This document shows positions 1 through 11,775 of a stretch of DNA of 64,000 bases, in pieces. The first letter of the stretch is position 1. Each line of letters begins with the position of its first letter. The stretch lies in NCBI RefSeq assembly GCF_027942865.1, contig NC_134509.1, forward strand, positions 26,222,697 through 26,286,696. The letters are read 5' to 3'. Position numbers and translations under genes: made by a program. Below the pieces are notes generated by a model. That model was not told where the DNA came from. It made no database searches and saw only the letters and a list, made by a program, of their open reading frames with translations. Origin of the DNA: Odontesthes bonariensis. Lineage: Eukaryota; Chordata; Actinopteri; Atheriniformes; Atherinopsidae.

Positions 1-472
1 TCTTCATCCTCACATCTGGTCCCCCCTCCACTCTCTGGTCCTGAGCCTAGGCAGTAGTGTGGGGGTGGGGGTGGGGGTTGGGTTAGCAGGTGAAAGGAAA
101 TACTGTTAGGTCAGTTGTTTTCTAAGCATCTCTTGTAAATAAAAGACTAACAGTGGTATTATCCTAACACTGTGTGTGCCAAGTTTTGCAGCATGCTGCT
201 TCTGACCCCTTTACGAAACATATAATACACCCCTACATGCCTGAAAACTTTTGTTTTTCATAAATATCAATCACAGCCAAACATATATGACTACCAGAGC
301 CACTAACCTGAGCTGTTGTGATTTTACACTATTAAATACTTAGTTATGAATGAGATTTTTTGTATGAATCGAATTATGTTTAAAGCTTAAAAAAAGACAA
401 GAAATTATAAACCACATGAATTAATTATCTGTAGATGTTTGAGTAACCAACTAGATGTAACTAGCTAAACAG

Positions 473-3400
473 AATGAACAATCCACATCCTCAAATCCTG
501 ACTCCGTGTATGATCTCCCCCTCCCCCATTACTCTCCATCTTGCCCCTTCCCCTGATGTCTCCTCGCCGTCCCCTTCCTCCAAACAACCTCCCGGTCGCT
601 TGCATCAGCCACTCCAGCCTGTGCAGACAGGTGCAGAGGCAGCGGTCAGGCGCAGCACCCTGAGCAGCACCCTGAGCAGCACCCTGAGCAGCACCTGCGC
701 TGTCTGTCAGAAACACGTCCACCTGGTGCAGAGGTTTCTGGTGGATGGCAAGCTCTACCACCGTAACTGTTTCAGGTAAGCACTGCTGTCTAGAAGTGGA
801 GCCACAACGTATTTATACCAATCCAAAAGATTCGTAAAGTTTTCAGACTTCAGCCACTGGAAAATTAGAAAATTAAGTTTAATACTGCAGCATTTGATTA
901 TGTTACAATATTTTGTCTTTGGCAACCAGGCAAACTTTTTGTTTTTAACATAAAATCACTGTGTTTCAATCTAGGATAATGATGGTGGGTTATTTCAGAC
1001 AAATCAAAAGCTAGAGTGCTGTAAAATTTGACTTTAAGTAATAAGACTTCTCAAGGAACGCTCAATTAAGACGTCAGAATTCAGTTGGATTTGTTGTGTA
1101 TATTTGTTTAATTCTGAGAGGGAAAATAAATGAGTAAGATAAAGAATAAGTAATAAGTGTAAATCTGCATCTTGATCTTACCGACTTAGGTGCACAGAGT
1201 GTCGTAGCACTTTGCTCCCTGGATCCTACAAAGGAAGCGACTCTGGGGCATTAGTCTGTACACGTCACCTTTCAAGGCATGCCTCATCCAAACAGAATGG
1301 TCGGCCAGATCTTAGTAAGAAACCGGTGGCAGTTCAGTCTGTCAGGACTGGTCGCAACACAATTCATCACACTGTGCCCTCTGAGAGGGACCAGGCAAAG
1401 ACTCCCTCTCCTGTAGGCCGAGCAAATACTGGCAGGCCAGACAGTGACTCAGCCACAGCAGCTCCGGTGATAATAACCAAAGAAGAGTCTTTGGATGAAG
1501 AAAAAGAGACAGAAGCCAGTGAAGAGACTGGAGTCAAAACCGGTCCTTCCTCTCCTCCCAACCCTTTTGATGAGAGCGATGAGGAAGAAGAGGAAGAAAC
1601 GCAAACGCCAGCCAAATGTACATCTAACGGGGACCTCCCTTCGACACCCGACAGTCATGTTGAGGAAGCAAGTCGACCGGTACCGGTACCTGCACCCCGA
1701 AGGGTTTCTGAACCCACACCTCCACCTCGCCCGGCCCCTCGAGTTCGGCTGCCCCGCACAACAAATGGCCTAACAGTCGGTAAGTTCCTGTTGTAGAGCA
1801 TGAATTTATTTAAAAGATTAAAGGTAACATTTGCTCATAGCTATGACATTTTTTTTTTTTTAATCACAGATGAACATCTGAAGCCTCCAATTCCTCCCAA
1901 ACCTCGAGAAAGATCACAGTCTCCTGGCAGGTAGTTGAATTTCTGTTAAATGCTGCGTCTCCTGTCTCTCTCCTGCCTGAATCGTGTCTTCAGTGTTTGT
2001 TTGTTAGAATTCTGGAAACATTTCGTTTGCACCTTCATGCTTCCACGTGGATGTATTTTGTTTTCCTCTGTGTGACCCCTCCATCACTATCTGTGTGTCT
2101 CACTGTTCAGTGGAACCAATAAACCTAAAGACCCACCTTGGCTTGCCCTGGTCCAATCAGAACCCAAGAAGAAGAAAGCTCCTCCCCCGCCTGGACTGGC
2201 AACACCTCCAAACACAGGCTCTCTGTCTTCTCTCCAAGGGGAGGGCTCCAGACCCAGCACGCCCCCACAGCCCTCCAACCCATTTGAGGATGAAGATGAT
2301 GAAAATGGCGAGGCGAATGATGAAGAAGCGAGTGAAGGAGCAGTTCCACCCACATTGGCGGCCAGCCACCCGTGGTACAGCATCACTCGGGCAGCTGAAA
2401 CAGCAGGTGCAGACACTCCAGGAAGCTCATCCCGATCCGCCAGTCCTGGGAGCGCTAAGAGCAAGAAAAGGCCGGCACCTCGCGCTCCACACCCATCCTC
2501 CGGTAAACAAGGTTGGTTTTATCAGAAGTTTTACAGGTTGTACTGAATAACAACGGGAAAAACTGGCCAAAGCAGAACTAATTCTGAGGTGGGCGTCAAG
2601 GAATTATTGTTTCTGTTGAAAAACATGCATTTGCTGTCCCGAGATGACACTAGAGGACAGGAAATAGACATGTTTTAAACAGCTACCTAAAAGAAATCTT
2701 ATTTGATCATTATCATCATTACAAGGCATACTATTATTCCTCTGCCATCCTATCAACTTCTTTGGTCTTTTTCCAAAAGTCTAATAAGCTCAAGTAAGCT
2801 GCAGTCATGTGCTTGACTTGGCCTGTAACAAACCTTTTGGCTCTGAAATGCAGTTTCATGTCAGTGATGCAAGCAAGAAATGTGGAACAGTCACATACCT
2901 GAGCTCATACCAAGGCAGAGTCAAAGTGTGGGATGTTTCCTTTTTGCTATTCTGTTTATCTGCTCGAAGAAGCAAAAACTATCGAGCCAAATTTGACCAA
3001 ACTTGGAGAGTTGGAGCAGTGTAAAGGAAAAGCTTCAAGATGCAGATTGAGATCTGGATCACCTTCGAGTCAAGGATGTAGTCAGTGAGGATTCTGTTAA
3101 TTTATTTACATGTAAAAAAGGATTACTTCCACTAATAAAAACCTCTATAAACAAGCAAAAAAGATCATAATTAATTCCTTTGTTCCTCCTTGAGGTTTGT
3201 TTGTGGTTTGGACAAAAACAGTACAGAGCCTAGTTTATGTGCTTTGTTACTAAATGAAAATCCGGTTAATGAGTCCTAAAGACGTTTTTTTGTACTTGAG
3301 TAGGCGAGATTTGAACAATCTATCAATTAATTCCATAACTACAGATTTTTAGTGTATTGTTTGTAATCTGAAGTCCATGTTTTTGGTCTTTGAGTTTAGC

Positions 3401-6400
3401 ATCGTTCTTGTATCACAGTGAATTCTTTGAGGTTATCCCACAGATAACATCCCACAGACTTGTACTGAGTTTCTGGTATTCCTCTGACATTGTACCAAAG
3501 GTTGGTTTGTAAAATGTCATGTTCATCCAAATCTTGCCTGTCTGGCATCGCTCCTTTCTCTGTCCTGCAGACATGTCGGAACACGTGAGGTGGCTTTTCA
3601 GATCAGTCAAACTGGAGTTACTGATTTTGAAGAAGAAAGATGACAGGACAGAAATAGCCTCTTTTCAAGCAGTAACGCTAAAAAGATCAGGAAAGGTGTT
3701 CTGTAAATAAAATTGAACAAACTTTTTTTCTTTTCTCTCATCCTCTCTTTATTTCAATCTCTTCCAACTTCTTCGATTCCCATTTTGTTTCTGCTTTATT
3801 TTTTTCACAAAACCTTTCTTCTTCAGCTCTGTCTCACTCTCAGCCCTCCTCCTGTTCTCCCTCCCCAGCTCTCAGTATAGAGAGTTTGTCCTCTGGCTCA
3901 GACCACAGCTCCTCCCTGCTCCCTTTGGGTGGCAGTGCCAGCTGCGAGCAGGAACAAGGCTTCACCAAAAGCGTCTCGGAGCCTTCCATCTGTTCACCCT
4001 GCGACAACTCGTCGTCCCCTTCCTCAGCTGATCGTCTGCTTCAAACTTCCCCAAGCCCCTGCCCCCCTCCTGTGCCATCAACTGCCAGCTCAGCTCCCGC
4101 CACCCCACAGACCACTCGCAACTCAGAGGCCAAAGGTCCTGGAGCCCCACCACCACGACCCACTGCAACCCCCAGCCCACTGGCCACTCAGTCGCACAAC
4201 AAGGTCATTAAATTACCTTAAAATAAAAGTCAGTTTAAAGAACTTGCACATTATATAAATACACTAACACCTTGTTTTATTTCTAATTTTAGCGGATATG
4301 TAAGGAGAACCCCTTCAACAGGAAAGCTTCTCCCTCCCCAGCTAAATCTGAAAAGAGGCCTCCAAGAGGCGCTCGTCCTGCTAGACCCCCGGCACCCGGA
4401 CACGGCTTCCCACTTATCAAACGCAAGGTAAGGAAAAACATCTGGAAAGAATATGTTTAAAAGTAGAAATAAGTCATATAGAACAACCACTTGGGGAGTA
4501 CTCACATGGTCCAAACATGCATGCAGGTGCAATCAGATCATTACATCCCGGCAGAGGATATCAATGGGGAGATGGTGCAGCTGGAGAAGCAGCTGGATGA
4601 GCTGGAACAGAGGGGAGTGGAGCTGGAGCAGAAGCTGAGAGACAACCCTAATGGTAATGCAACGCCCTGCTCTTCTTCATTTCCTGAGTATGAACTGAAT
4701 TCAGTTAAGAGCAGCTTTGTATTTTTTCACTGTAATACGTAACTGATTAAAGAAAATCTGCTCTTTGCATGCAGAAACATGAGAATATTTCAAAGCATTT
4801 CTCTCCTGTTGTTTGTCCAGACGAGGATGAAGAGCACCTGCTGGTGGACTGGTTCACTCTGATTCATGACAAACACCTTTTAGTCCGACGTGAAGCTGAG
4901 CTGGTCTACACGTAAGTCTCAGGCTGCAGCGAGACACTACCAATAATCACATCAATTTGAATGCACGGAGATAAAAGCTCTGATCCTTGATGGCCCTGAT
5001 CCTTGATGGCCCTCTTGGGGGAAGCTGCCTTTAGCTTCATCTGCAGAAAAACTACATTGTGCAACACTTTGAGCAAACTGATGAACAATAGAGAAGTGGA
5101 TTATGTTGTAGGAATGTTCCAACTTTCTGAAACAACAGAGTTCACTGGATGCATTTTCACATTTTAACAGAATATTGAAATTACGTTCAATAGAAGTGCA
5201 TTCAGATTCTCAAGTAGGCAACATTTGAGCTAAATCAGCTGGAAATTCACACTTTGTGTTTGCATATGTTTTCATTTGTAGCATTGTATTTTTACATAAA
5301 GGAGAAAGCAGCTTAAAAGTAGTAAATAGGTGGTTACCATTTCCTAACTAAACCTTTTATCCTCACTGCAGGGCAAAGCAACAGAACCTGGAGGAGAGGC
5401 AAGCTGATGTGGAGTACGAGCTGAGGTGTCTTCTCAACAAACCAGGTGTTTGAAGTCTTCTGTAATTTGAGAATGAAAACAGCCTCAAAGGATGGTCGAT
5501 GTGCCTTTTAATTATGTAGCTAATGCTGCGCTGCTGTTGCAGTACTAATTTATAAACCCCCTGAATGGCAACAAAGGGCTTCTGTTAAAAGAATCTTAAC
5601 AATTGCTTTATCAATTCACATTATAGGGAATAATTAGACACTGTATTGTATTCTCACTTACTCATACAATGTCTTTCATATGAAAAGACCCTGAATTCTC
5701 ACTTCAAGCTCACGTTTCTGTGCTCAACAGCTTCTAAAATCATATCTTACACCATCTCTATTCATATAGTGACCTTTAAAATCCATTTCAAACCCGCTGA
5801 ATGTATTTCAAAGTATTAATTAGTTTACTTTGACAAACTGGCCCAGAAAAAGGAGACTCGGATTTTGTGGGGGATCAAACTACAGCACCATACCAGCTTA
5901 TTATTTATCAGATCCTAATTTAGTAGCACGATTCAATTGGTCCCAGTCAGGTCCATCCTTTTCATCTCTCCATCTCTTCCTTTCTCTACTTTATTTGTCC
6001 ATTTTTGGCCAAACAAAACCGAATCTAACCAGGCAACAATGGCAGTAGCCAGAGATAACAGGACAGCGATCCTTAGAAAATCTCCCCGCTCACCCACAAA
6101 CAATACGTTGTGACGTATTTTTACATTTTCTTTACAGAAGTCGCAAAGTTGTAGAGGGGAAAAAGAAACTTTTCATCACACGCTTTGTCCTCCTTTCTTC
6201 TTTGAATCAGAAAAAGACTGGACTGGGGAGGACAAGAATCGAGAGCAGGAGCTAATGGCTGAGCTGGTGACCATCATCGAACAGCGCAACCAAATAGTTA
6301 ACAACATGGACCAGGACCGGCAGAGGTAATCAGTAACATCGATAACTGGTAGTGTGAATGTCAGTGGTGTGCTGAAATGTACGTATTGGTGATGTTTGCA

Positions 6401-6695
6401 ACGGTTGTTCTGTAACAGGGAAGAAGAGGAGGACAAAGTTATGGAGGCCATGCTGAAGAAAAAAGGTAGGATGGTGTTTTAACATTCAGTAATTAACACA
6501 TGCGTGCTGCATCTCAACTTGCTCTGTTGTAATTTTGATTGGCTGTTTTCATCCTCATCAGACTTTCACAAGGATCCAGACAGTGACCACCACAAGAAAA
6601 AAGGGGCAAAGTTTAAACCCATAAAGGTGCTGAAGCGGCTGAGCCATAAAGGAGAACCGGGAAAAAGTCACAGCCCTCGGAAGGAGAAAAGCTGA
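473..6695 (+). CDS. micall1: MICAL-like protein 1, C-terminal 814 residues (5' partial)
   Basis: Scaffold of recycling endosomes; the family binds Rab8/Rab35-type GTPases through its C-terminal bMERB coiled coil and EHD proteins through NPF motifs. Twelve exons join in phase: 473-775, 1190-1779, 1870-1930, 2111-2502, 3827-4203, 4293-4427, 4527-4653, 4821-4911, 5372-5445, 6211-6325, 6419-6465, 6562-6695, ending in TGA. Exons 1-2 encode a LIM domain ([12 protein letters not shown], then [11 protein letters not shown]). The linker is Pro/Ser-rich with three NPF motifs (codons at 1560, 2277 and 4308), two followed by acidic runs. Exons 7-11 encode the bMERB helices ([44 protein letters not shown]). 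The tail is basic ([16 protein letters not shown]). I prefer MICALL1 over MICALL2 because of the [10 protein letters not shown] and CLLNKPEKDW signatures recalled from the human protein, and because of the neighbour at 8126-11203. The CH domain must lie upstream of the window. Donor gtcatt at 4204 is weak. Which teleost duplicate (a or b) cannot be told. Confidence 0.92.
654..697 (+). repeat. 12-bp coding minisatellite in micall1
   Basis: Three perfect tandem units of AGCACCCTGAGC (654-665, 666-677, 678-689) plus a partial fourth lie inside the first micall1 exon of the window. They encode repeated STLS just before the first LIM cysteine. The unit is a multiple of three, so copy-number change keeps the frame. 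Confidence 0.9.
2503..3826 (+). other. micall1 intron, no other gene seen
   Basis: This is the longest micall1 intron in the window, bounded by cg|gtaaac at 2503 and cttcag| at 3826. It is AT-rich, and the short open frames in it lack family resemblance and splice signals. I see no repeat family in it. Confidence 0.7.
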
Positions 6696-7930
6696 GCAGC
6701 AGAGGACAAGTTCAAGAGGATGTGAGACTGTTTTAACAAGACTAAGGAGTTTTAAATGACCTGAGACAAGAAACATCGAGGTCAAGTGAATGACGTCTCT
6801 TTTAACTGTCTTATTAATCACCTGCAACCCAGAATTCCCCCCCTCGACTCAACTCCTCCAAAAAGTCTCTTCTGTGTCTATTTTCAGCTGCCTTTGTGTC
6901 TTTTAAAGAGACAGTCTAACAACTCAAGTGCTTTATGAGCTTTGAGCTCTGAATTTTAAAGCTAGTGAAGTGTTGAACGCATTTCTGTTGTCTTGCACTG
7001 ATGACTGTGCCCTGAAGGCCTTCATCACGGTTCAGCAGAGGTCTGATTTGTCACTTTAATCTGAACCCTGACATCCATGAGTTTAATGGTTGCACTCTTA
7101 CCTGCTTTAAACTCCTTTGATACATGTCTCTTCTGCTCTTTGTTTTGTTGTTGACATGTCTAATTTTAACCTGTGGTACTTACTTGTGTTTTACCCATGG
7201 TAAAAAGTGTGTTTTTCTCTTTAAATTGCAGCTGCTGATCTACTAAAGCTCAGTCAGTAATGTACACCCTGATACTTTTAGCTCCTGTGACGTTTCCTTT
7301 TCCTTCCTTTTGTTTGTGTAAATGCCAGAGATGTGGATGCAGGCGGATACAGTATTAATGAGATATGTTGAGTGGAGGACAGAAAATGTGTGACAAGCTG
7401 CAGATGTCTCATAGTTTTTATAAAATAGGTCTTACCTCCAATAGATAGAACAGAAAACAAACAAACTGTAGCAGAATACCAGCTTATAACTGTTTTAACA
7501 GGCGTGTGGGGGGGGGGGGGGCTGTATATGCAATCATTAAGTTATACTTCACTATGCCTTTCTGTTTGTAAATTGCCTTAAAATAGATCAGAAACAACGC
7601 GATAACATTGTTGCCATTTGAGTGCCATTTATTTAATTTTATAAATTTTCAATGTAAGTGAACATGTTCGTGTAAATGTCCGTGTGTTTACTCCCTCTGT
7701 TCCAGTTTTGTCTTGAAATCATGTGGATTTTTTTCCTCCCTCGTGAACGGACATCTATATCCCTGTTGTCTGTCTTTCTGCTCTGTGCCTGATTTTTTTT
7801 TTTTTTGTCCAGCTGAAACCAAGGGCTTCTGTAGCTCCACAGTTTGTCCACTATACTGTGTCATAAAACAGCAGCAGAATTATAAGAAGTACTGACACTG
7901 GTAGGAGGAATAAAATAAGTTAATGCAAGC
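6696..7930 (+). other. micall1 3' untranslated region
   Basis: This runs from the TGA at 6693-6695 to just past the AATAAA at 7909-7914. It contains a 14-nt G run (about 7508-7521) and a T run near 7792-7806. No coding frame in it looks real. The exact cleavage site is inferred. Confidence 0.6.
7909..7914 (+). terminator. Poly(A) signal AATAAA for micall1
   Basis: This canonical hexamer lies 1.2 kb after the micall1 stop. It is followed within 35 bp by the opposite-strand hexamer of the convergent gene. Confidence 0.6.
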
Positions 7931-7943
7931 AGAAAATGTTTGT

Positions 7944-7949
7944 TTTATT
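7944..7949 (-). terminator. Poly(A) signal for the C22orf23 ortholog
   Basis: TTTATT on the plus strand reads AATAAA on the minus strand, about 180 bp past the minus-strand stop codon at 8126. A 3'UTR of roughly 200 nt follows from this. Confidence 0.55.
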
Positions 7950-8125
7950 GACTAATGTGCTCTCACAGCTGTTTATAACATGTAAGTTATAACAGCACAG
8001 GGCAGCCAGTGGGTTACAACCTTCACTGCAGACTTTACATTCAAGTCTGTGTTGAATCTTGCTTCCAAGTGAAGAGTTTGAATAATCTGACAAGGTATCT
8101 GGTCAGGAGAAACTGTCCTTGTTCG

Positions 8126-11100
8126 TCACTCCTTCGCGGCGTTCTGCTTGCTGCTGGTCTGTTCCAACAACTCCAGTTCTCGAATTCTCTATTGGAGTAA
8201 AGACACAGCACAGGTTTAAGTTTATTTTGTATTCAAGAATAAGAATGAATGATATTACAGGTCAGGCTAAATAAATACTGGATTTTATGCTATTTTTTTA
8301 GGATCTGTTTAAATTGCATCTGCTAGCATTTATCATTATTATAAGTACTGTGCAAAAGTCCTGAGACAGACCTCATTTCTTCATATATTTTCAGGAAAAT
8401 GTGTTTTTTGTTAAGTTGTCTGTTATGTGTAGACACAACTCTGGTTTGTCCCTTAATGTGCGTGCCTTTTTTATGCTTAAATGAATGGAAAAGCAGAAAA
8501 AAAAAAAAACTTCAGAAAGCCTGGAGATATTACTCAAGACTATTTTAAAAGAGTACAAGAAGTCTGGCTCTTTAAACCAAATCAAAAAAGAAATGATGGG
8601 TGCACTCGTGAATCAGGATTTGTTTTTAATGACACGAGCTGCCTCTTTACCTGCGATATCTCTGTATTGATAAAGCCGATATACTGTGTCTCCTGACCCA
8701 GAGCCGCCATGTCTGCCAGAAACTGCCTTCTTTCTTCTATTTCATCGATAACTGCAGAGAAAACACTTAATCTTAATCTGTGACATTGTTGCTGAGTCTT
8801 TTCCACCCTGTCTGTTTCTGTTAATTCAGCCTCACTTTCCAGATATCGATCCCTCTCCTCTGACACAGGATTTTTTTGAGGCGCCGCCACTGTGGACTCT
8901 TCTTTTCCTGTTGCCAGGATACTCTGAAGCCTCCTCTTCTCTTTCTCCAAGTTTCCTTAGAGTGAAGCGCAGAAAGCATGGGTGACAAAGACTGAATGAT
9001 AAATGACAGGAAAGACGTTATTTTAGTAAAAACCAAGACTGATAGTTTCAGGAACATACGTGTAGGACCAGGGCAGAACTTTTCTCTCTCGTAGCTGTTC
9101 CCAGACCAACATGACTCAGCACTGCGTCTCTGACACCTGCCTGGTGGGTGTTTCTGGACAAATTTTTTCGAGGGAGACGACCCTTCAGGGTCAGAGGTCT
9201 GAGGCAAAGCTGCTCCATCTGAGGAGGAGAGTTTTTAATTTATACAAACTGTTGTAATGTTAAAAGTTGGGAAAACACAGTTTTCAACAATACTGAGATT
9301 TAAAATACTTACTTTTTGGGCATCTGTTGGACTGTTTTCTTTGAAAGTTGGTGAGCCTCGATTCCTCTTTCATTGCTGGACAAAAGGAGAGGATGATATA
9401 ACAAAAAAAACGACAAACTTATACAAATCTGAATTAACACACACACACAAAAGCCAACTTTCCAACATATACAGTGTGACCAAATGTGAGAGACCACGTT
9501 AAAAGTCATATTTCTTGTTTCAGGATTTTAAAACTATTTAAATCACTTTCAAATATGTCGTATAAAACAAAGAAATGGGTCAGCAATTAGATTTAAGCTA
9601 ATTATTGAGAGCAGAATAATACTTCGGGCGACACAAGTGGATCTGATTTGTTCATCAGAGGATTGTTCGATAGCCACAAGTTAGCCATTGTTCACCTGTT
9701 GTGATCATATCTGTGCCTCAAGTCTCTGACATCAGAGGTCAAACTTATTTTCACCAAAGAGGGATTTTCTGAGCTCAAAATTATGTATACGCTCAACATT
9801 TTTGTGAGCAATGCAAGTAGGAACTGGATCGTTTTTTCTTTCCATTTCTTAGTAGATGATGGAAGAAATTGGTATCTCCTGATGAATCCCACTTACAGAT
9901 TTGTGGCTGTAACAGAATATTGTAAGTTAGGAGTGGCACAAAAGAGAGAACAAGACCATGTGTATCAAACCCACAATGCTTTACCGCCCTGGAGAGGGGA
10001 ACCTGGCCCAAATCTCCTCAAGCCTGACCAGGATGAAGCGGCACGATTTGCTCAACTCTCTGCATCTTCAAACTGCAGCAGGCTGATGAGCCCAAACACA
10101 TCTCAAAGCCACAAAGAACTCCTTGAATACCAAGTTCAACTTCAAAACAAATGTTAATAGATCATTTCCCATTTATGACTTCAGGCCTTTGGAACCCACT
10201 GATAATCATAATAATAACAATAACACATTTTATTTGTATTGCACTTTATATTTAAAGCTGCAGTCTGCAACTCTTTTTCAAGCATAATGCCTGGAACTGT
10301 CCGGGGATTCTGAAAGTAGTACATTAAATACCCCAATACAAAAAAAAAAGAGTTCTCTAGGTCCCCTATATGTCCCGCTAGGTCCCTCCAAAGCCAGCAG
10401 GTTTGTTTACAAAATTGCAGACCGGACCGGTAAAAGGTAACCAATCAGGTTTACGAGCTGGGCTCTGCTGCCTGTCAATCACCGATTGTGCACGCGCGAT
10501 ACAAGGTAGGCTCGTCCCCACGCTTCTTTATCTAGACTATTGAACTTCATTACGGGCTAGTCTACTTACTGTGTCTTCCATGATCGCAAATGACAGGTGA
10601 GTTGATGAATGAAGAGTCGTGTAGGCGCATCTGGCGTGCACGTCTACGTGCACGAGTTCTCATGTGTTTTGAAGGGGCGGGACAGGAAGTTGAATAACTT
10701 TTTATTTTTCGGTTAAAAAATAAGCATTTCTTGCATTTTGCGACTACGGAGGTCACCGTTTTCAACTTCAAGCGTTCTGATAGATCATGTAAACTCTTAA
10801 AATGCCAAAAAGTAGGACTTTACGTATGACAACAACAAATCTTGCAGACTGCAGCTTTAACAATCTCAAAGTGCTAACAATTCCAATGTGCCATATAAAA
10901 GATATTTTAGCAGTAAGCTTTCTTAAAAAGGTGAGTTTTTAGGTCACATTTAAAAGCCTCTGCAGTCTGTGGGGCCCTCAGGTGGTCGGGGAGGAAGTTC
11001 CACAGCCTCAAAGCTGCAGAGGAAAAGGCCCGATCGCCCATAGTGCGGACACTGAATGTGTTTGCTCCACCTATACTGAAATACAGTATGAACAAGTGCT

Positions 11101-11203
11101 TTAACTCACTTCTCAGCATGTCCTGGCCCTCCTTGCTGCACTTTGCAGGTCTGGGGTTGTTCCACAATCCTCTGCTGGAGGTATTCTGTGAGGAAGCCTC
11201 CAT
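8126..11203 (-). CDS. c22orf23: UPF0193/EVG1 family protein, C22orf23 ortholog (199 aa)
   Basis: Six exons on the minus strand, in order: 11203-11110, 9375-9313, 9218-9060, 8955-8836, 8751-8651, 8188-8126. They sum to exactly 600 nt and stay in phase. The ATG sits directly behind an acceptor (ctttgcag|ATG), so an upstream 5'UTR exon is expected. Family signatures in order are GLWNNPRPAKCSKEGQDML, EESRLTNFQRK, NLEKEKRRLQSILATGK and DEIEERRQFLADMAALGQ, then a charged C-terminus. The human protein, as I recall it, is 217 aa and shows LEKEKQRLQNIFATGK and ERKEFLADMEALGQ at matching places. No enzyme domain or membrane segment is visible, and molecular function is not established. Adjacency to micall1 matches the human 22q13.1 order. 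The long first intron (9376-11109) holds a LINE fragment and a MITE. The 84-nt intron 8752-8835 has no in-frame stop, so naive gene callers will read through it. Confidence 0.9.
10190..11060 (-). mobile_element. L2/CR1-type LINE 3' fragment, interrupted by a MITE
   Basis: On the minus strand, 11040-10912 encodes GDRAFSSAALRLWNFLPDHL and then ends in KTHLFKKAYC before a stop. This is the conserved C-terminus of L2-like reverse transcriptase ORFs. The 3' tail continues (gcactttgagattg), is split by the MITE, and resumes as tataaagtgcaatacaaataaa with a terminal ATT-rich run at 10190-10225. It lies in the first coding intron of the C22orf23 ortholog, in the same orientation as that gene. The 5' boundary is approximate. 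Confidence 0.75.
10252..10860. mobile_element. MITE with 19-bp perfect terminal inverted repeats
   Basis: The left end TTAAAGCTGCAGTCTGCAA (10252-10270) is the exact reverse complement of the right end (10842-10860). TTAA at both edges would fit a piggyBac-type TTAA target duplication, with the remaining inverted repeat starting AGCTGCAG; other superfamilies are possible. There is no transposase ORF. It sits inside the 3' tail of the LINE fragment. Confidence 0.8.
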
Positions 11204-11625
11204 CTGCAAAGAAAACACAAGCAGGCGAGACATAACAAGCCAAACTCCAACAAGAAAATACAAGCTCATGCCATTTATTGTTTACAACACACACGTTGTC
11301 TGTGTTTGGTATGCTGTTGCCAGAAATATATTCAGCTCAACTTTAAGTGCCCTAATTTCTGTCTAGAATCGAGACGCGAATTGCACAATTTCAAAGAATG
11401 CAAATTGCCTCCCTCAAGACGTCTCAGGCAAGTTGTTTGCTGTGTGGTTTCAAAATGACCAGTGAACAGACTGTGCAATGTGAAAATGTAAAGAAAACGT
11501 ATAGCCGAAAGTGAAATAATAAATCCTACTTTGTTTCATGTGGAAAGTTCTGTTCAAATACGACAATTTCCAACTTCGAGTCAGAGAGACAGCGGGGTTT
11601 TCTTCAGCGATGAGTACAACGGACT

Positions 11626-11639
11626 GTTGCCATAGAAAC
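11626..11639. promoter_or_regulatory. X-box-like (RFX) site upstream of the C22orf23 ortholog
   Basis: GTTGCCATAGAAAC differs at two positions from the palindromic RFX motif GTTGCCATGGCAAC. It lies about 420 bp upstream of the first coding exon of the minus-strand gene, where a promoter and non-coding first exon would be expected. RFX factors drive ciliary genes. That this site is functional is inference. Confidence 0.45.
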
Positions 11640-11775
11640 GACGTAACAACTGACGCTTCCGTAATGATGACGTTAATGTTTGTTTTGTTTAACTTCTCCT
11701 TTGCATCTGTTTTTTATGCAAATACATTTTTCTTTATTAACTTTTTAAATTACTAATTAGCTTGTTTGTTTGTTT

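Noticed and set aside
2047-2550. 167-codon ORF overlapping micall1 exon 4
   Set aside because: It is a different frame from the one that joins in phase with neighbouring exons and encodes NPFEDEDDE.
8751-8835. Treating the segment between the 8836 and 8651 exons of the C22orf23 ortholog as coding
   Set aside because: Family length and the gtgagg/ctctgcag splice sites support an intron, despite the open frame.
9783-10157. 124-codon plus-strand ORF in the C22orf23 intron
   Set aside because: No family resemblance, no splice sites that extend it, and it lies antisense within an intron.
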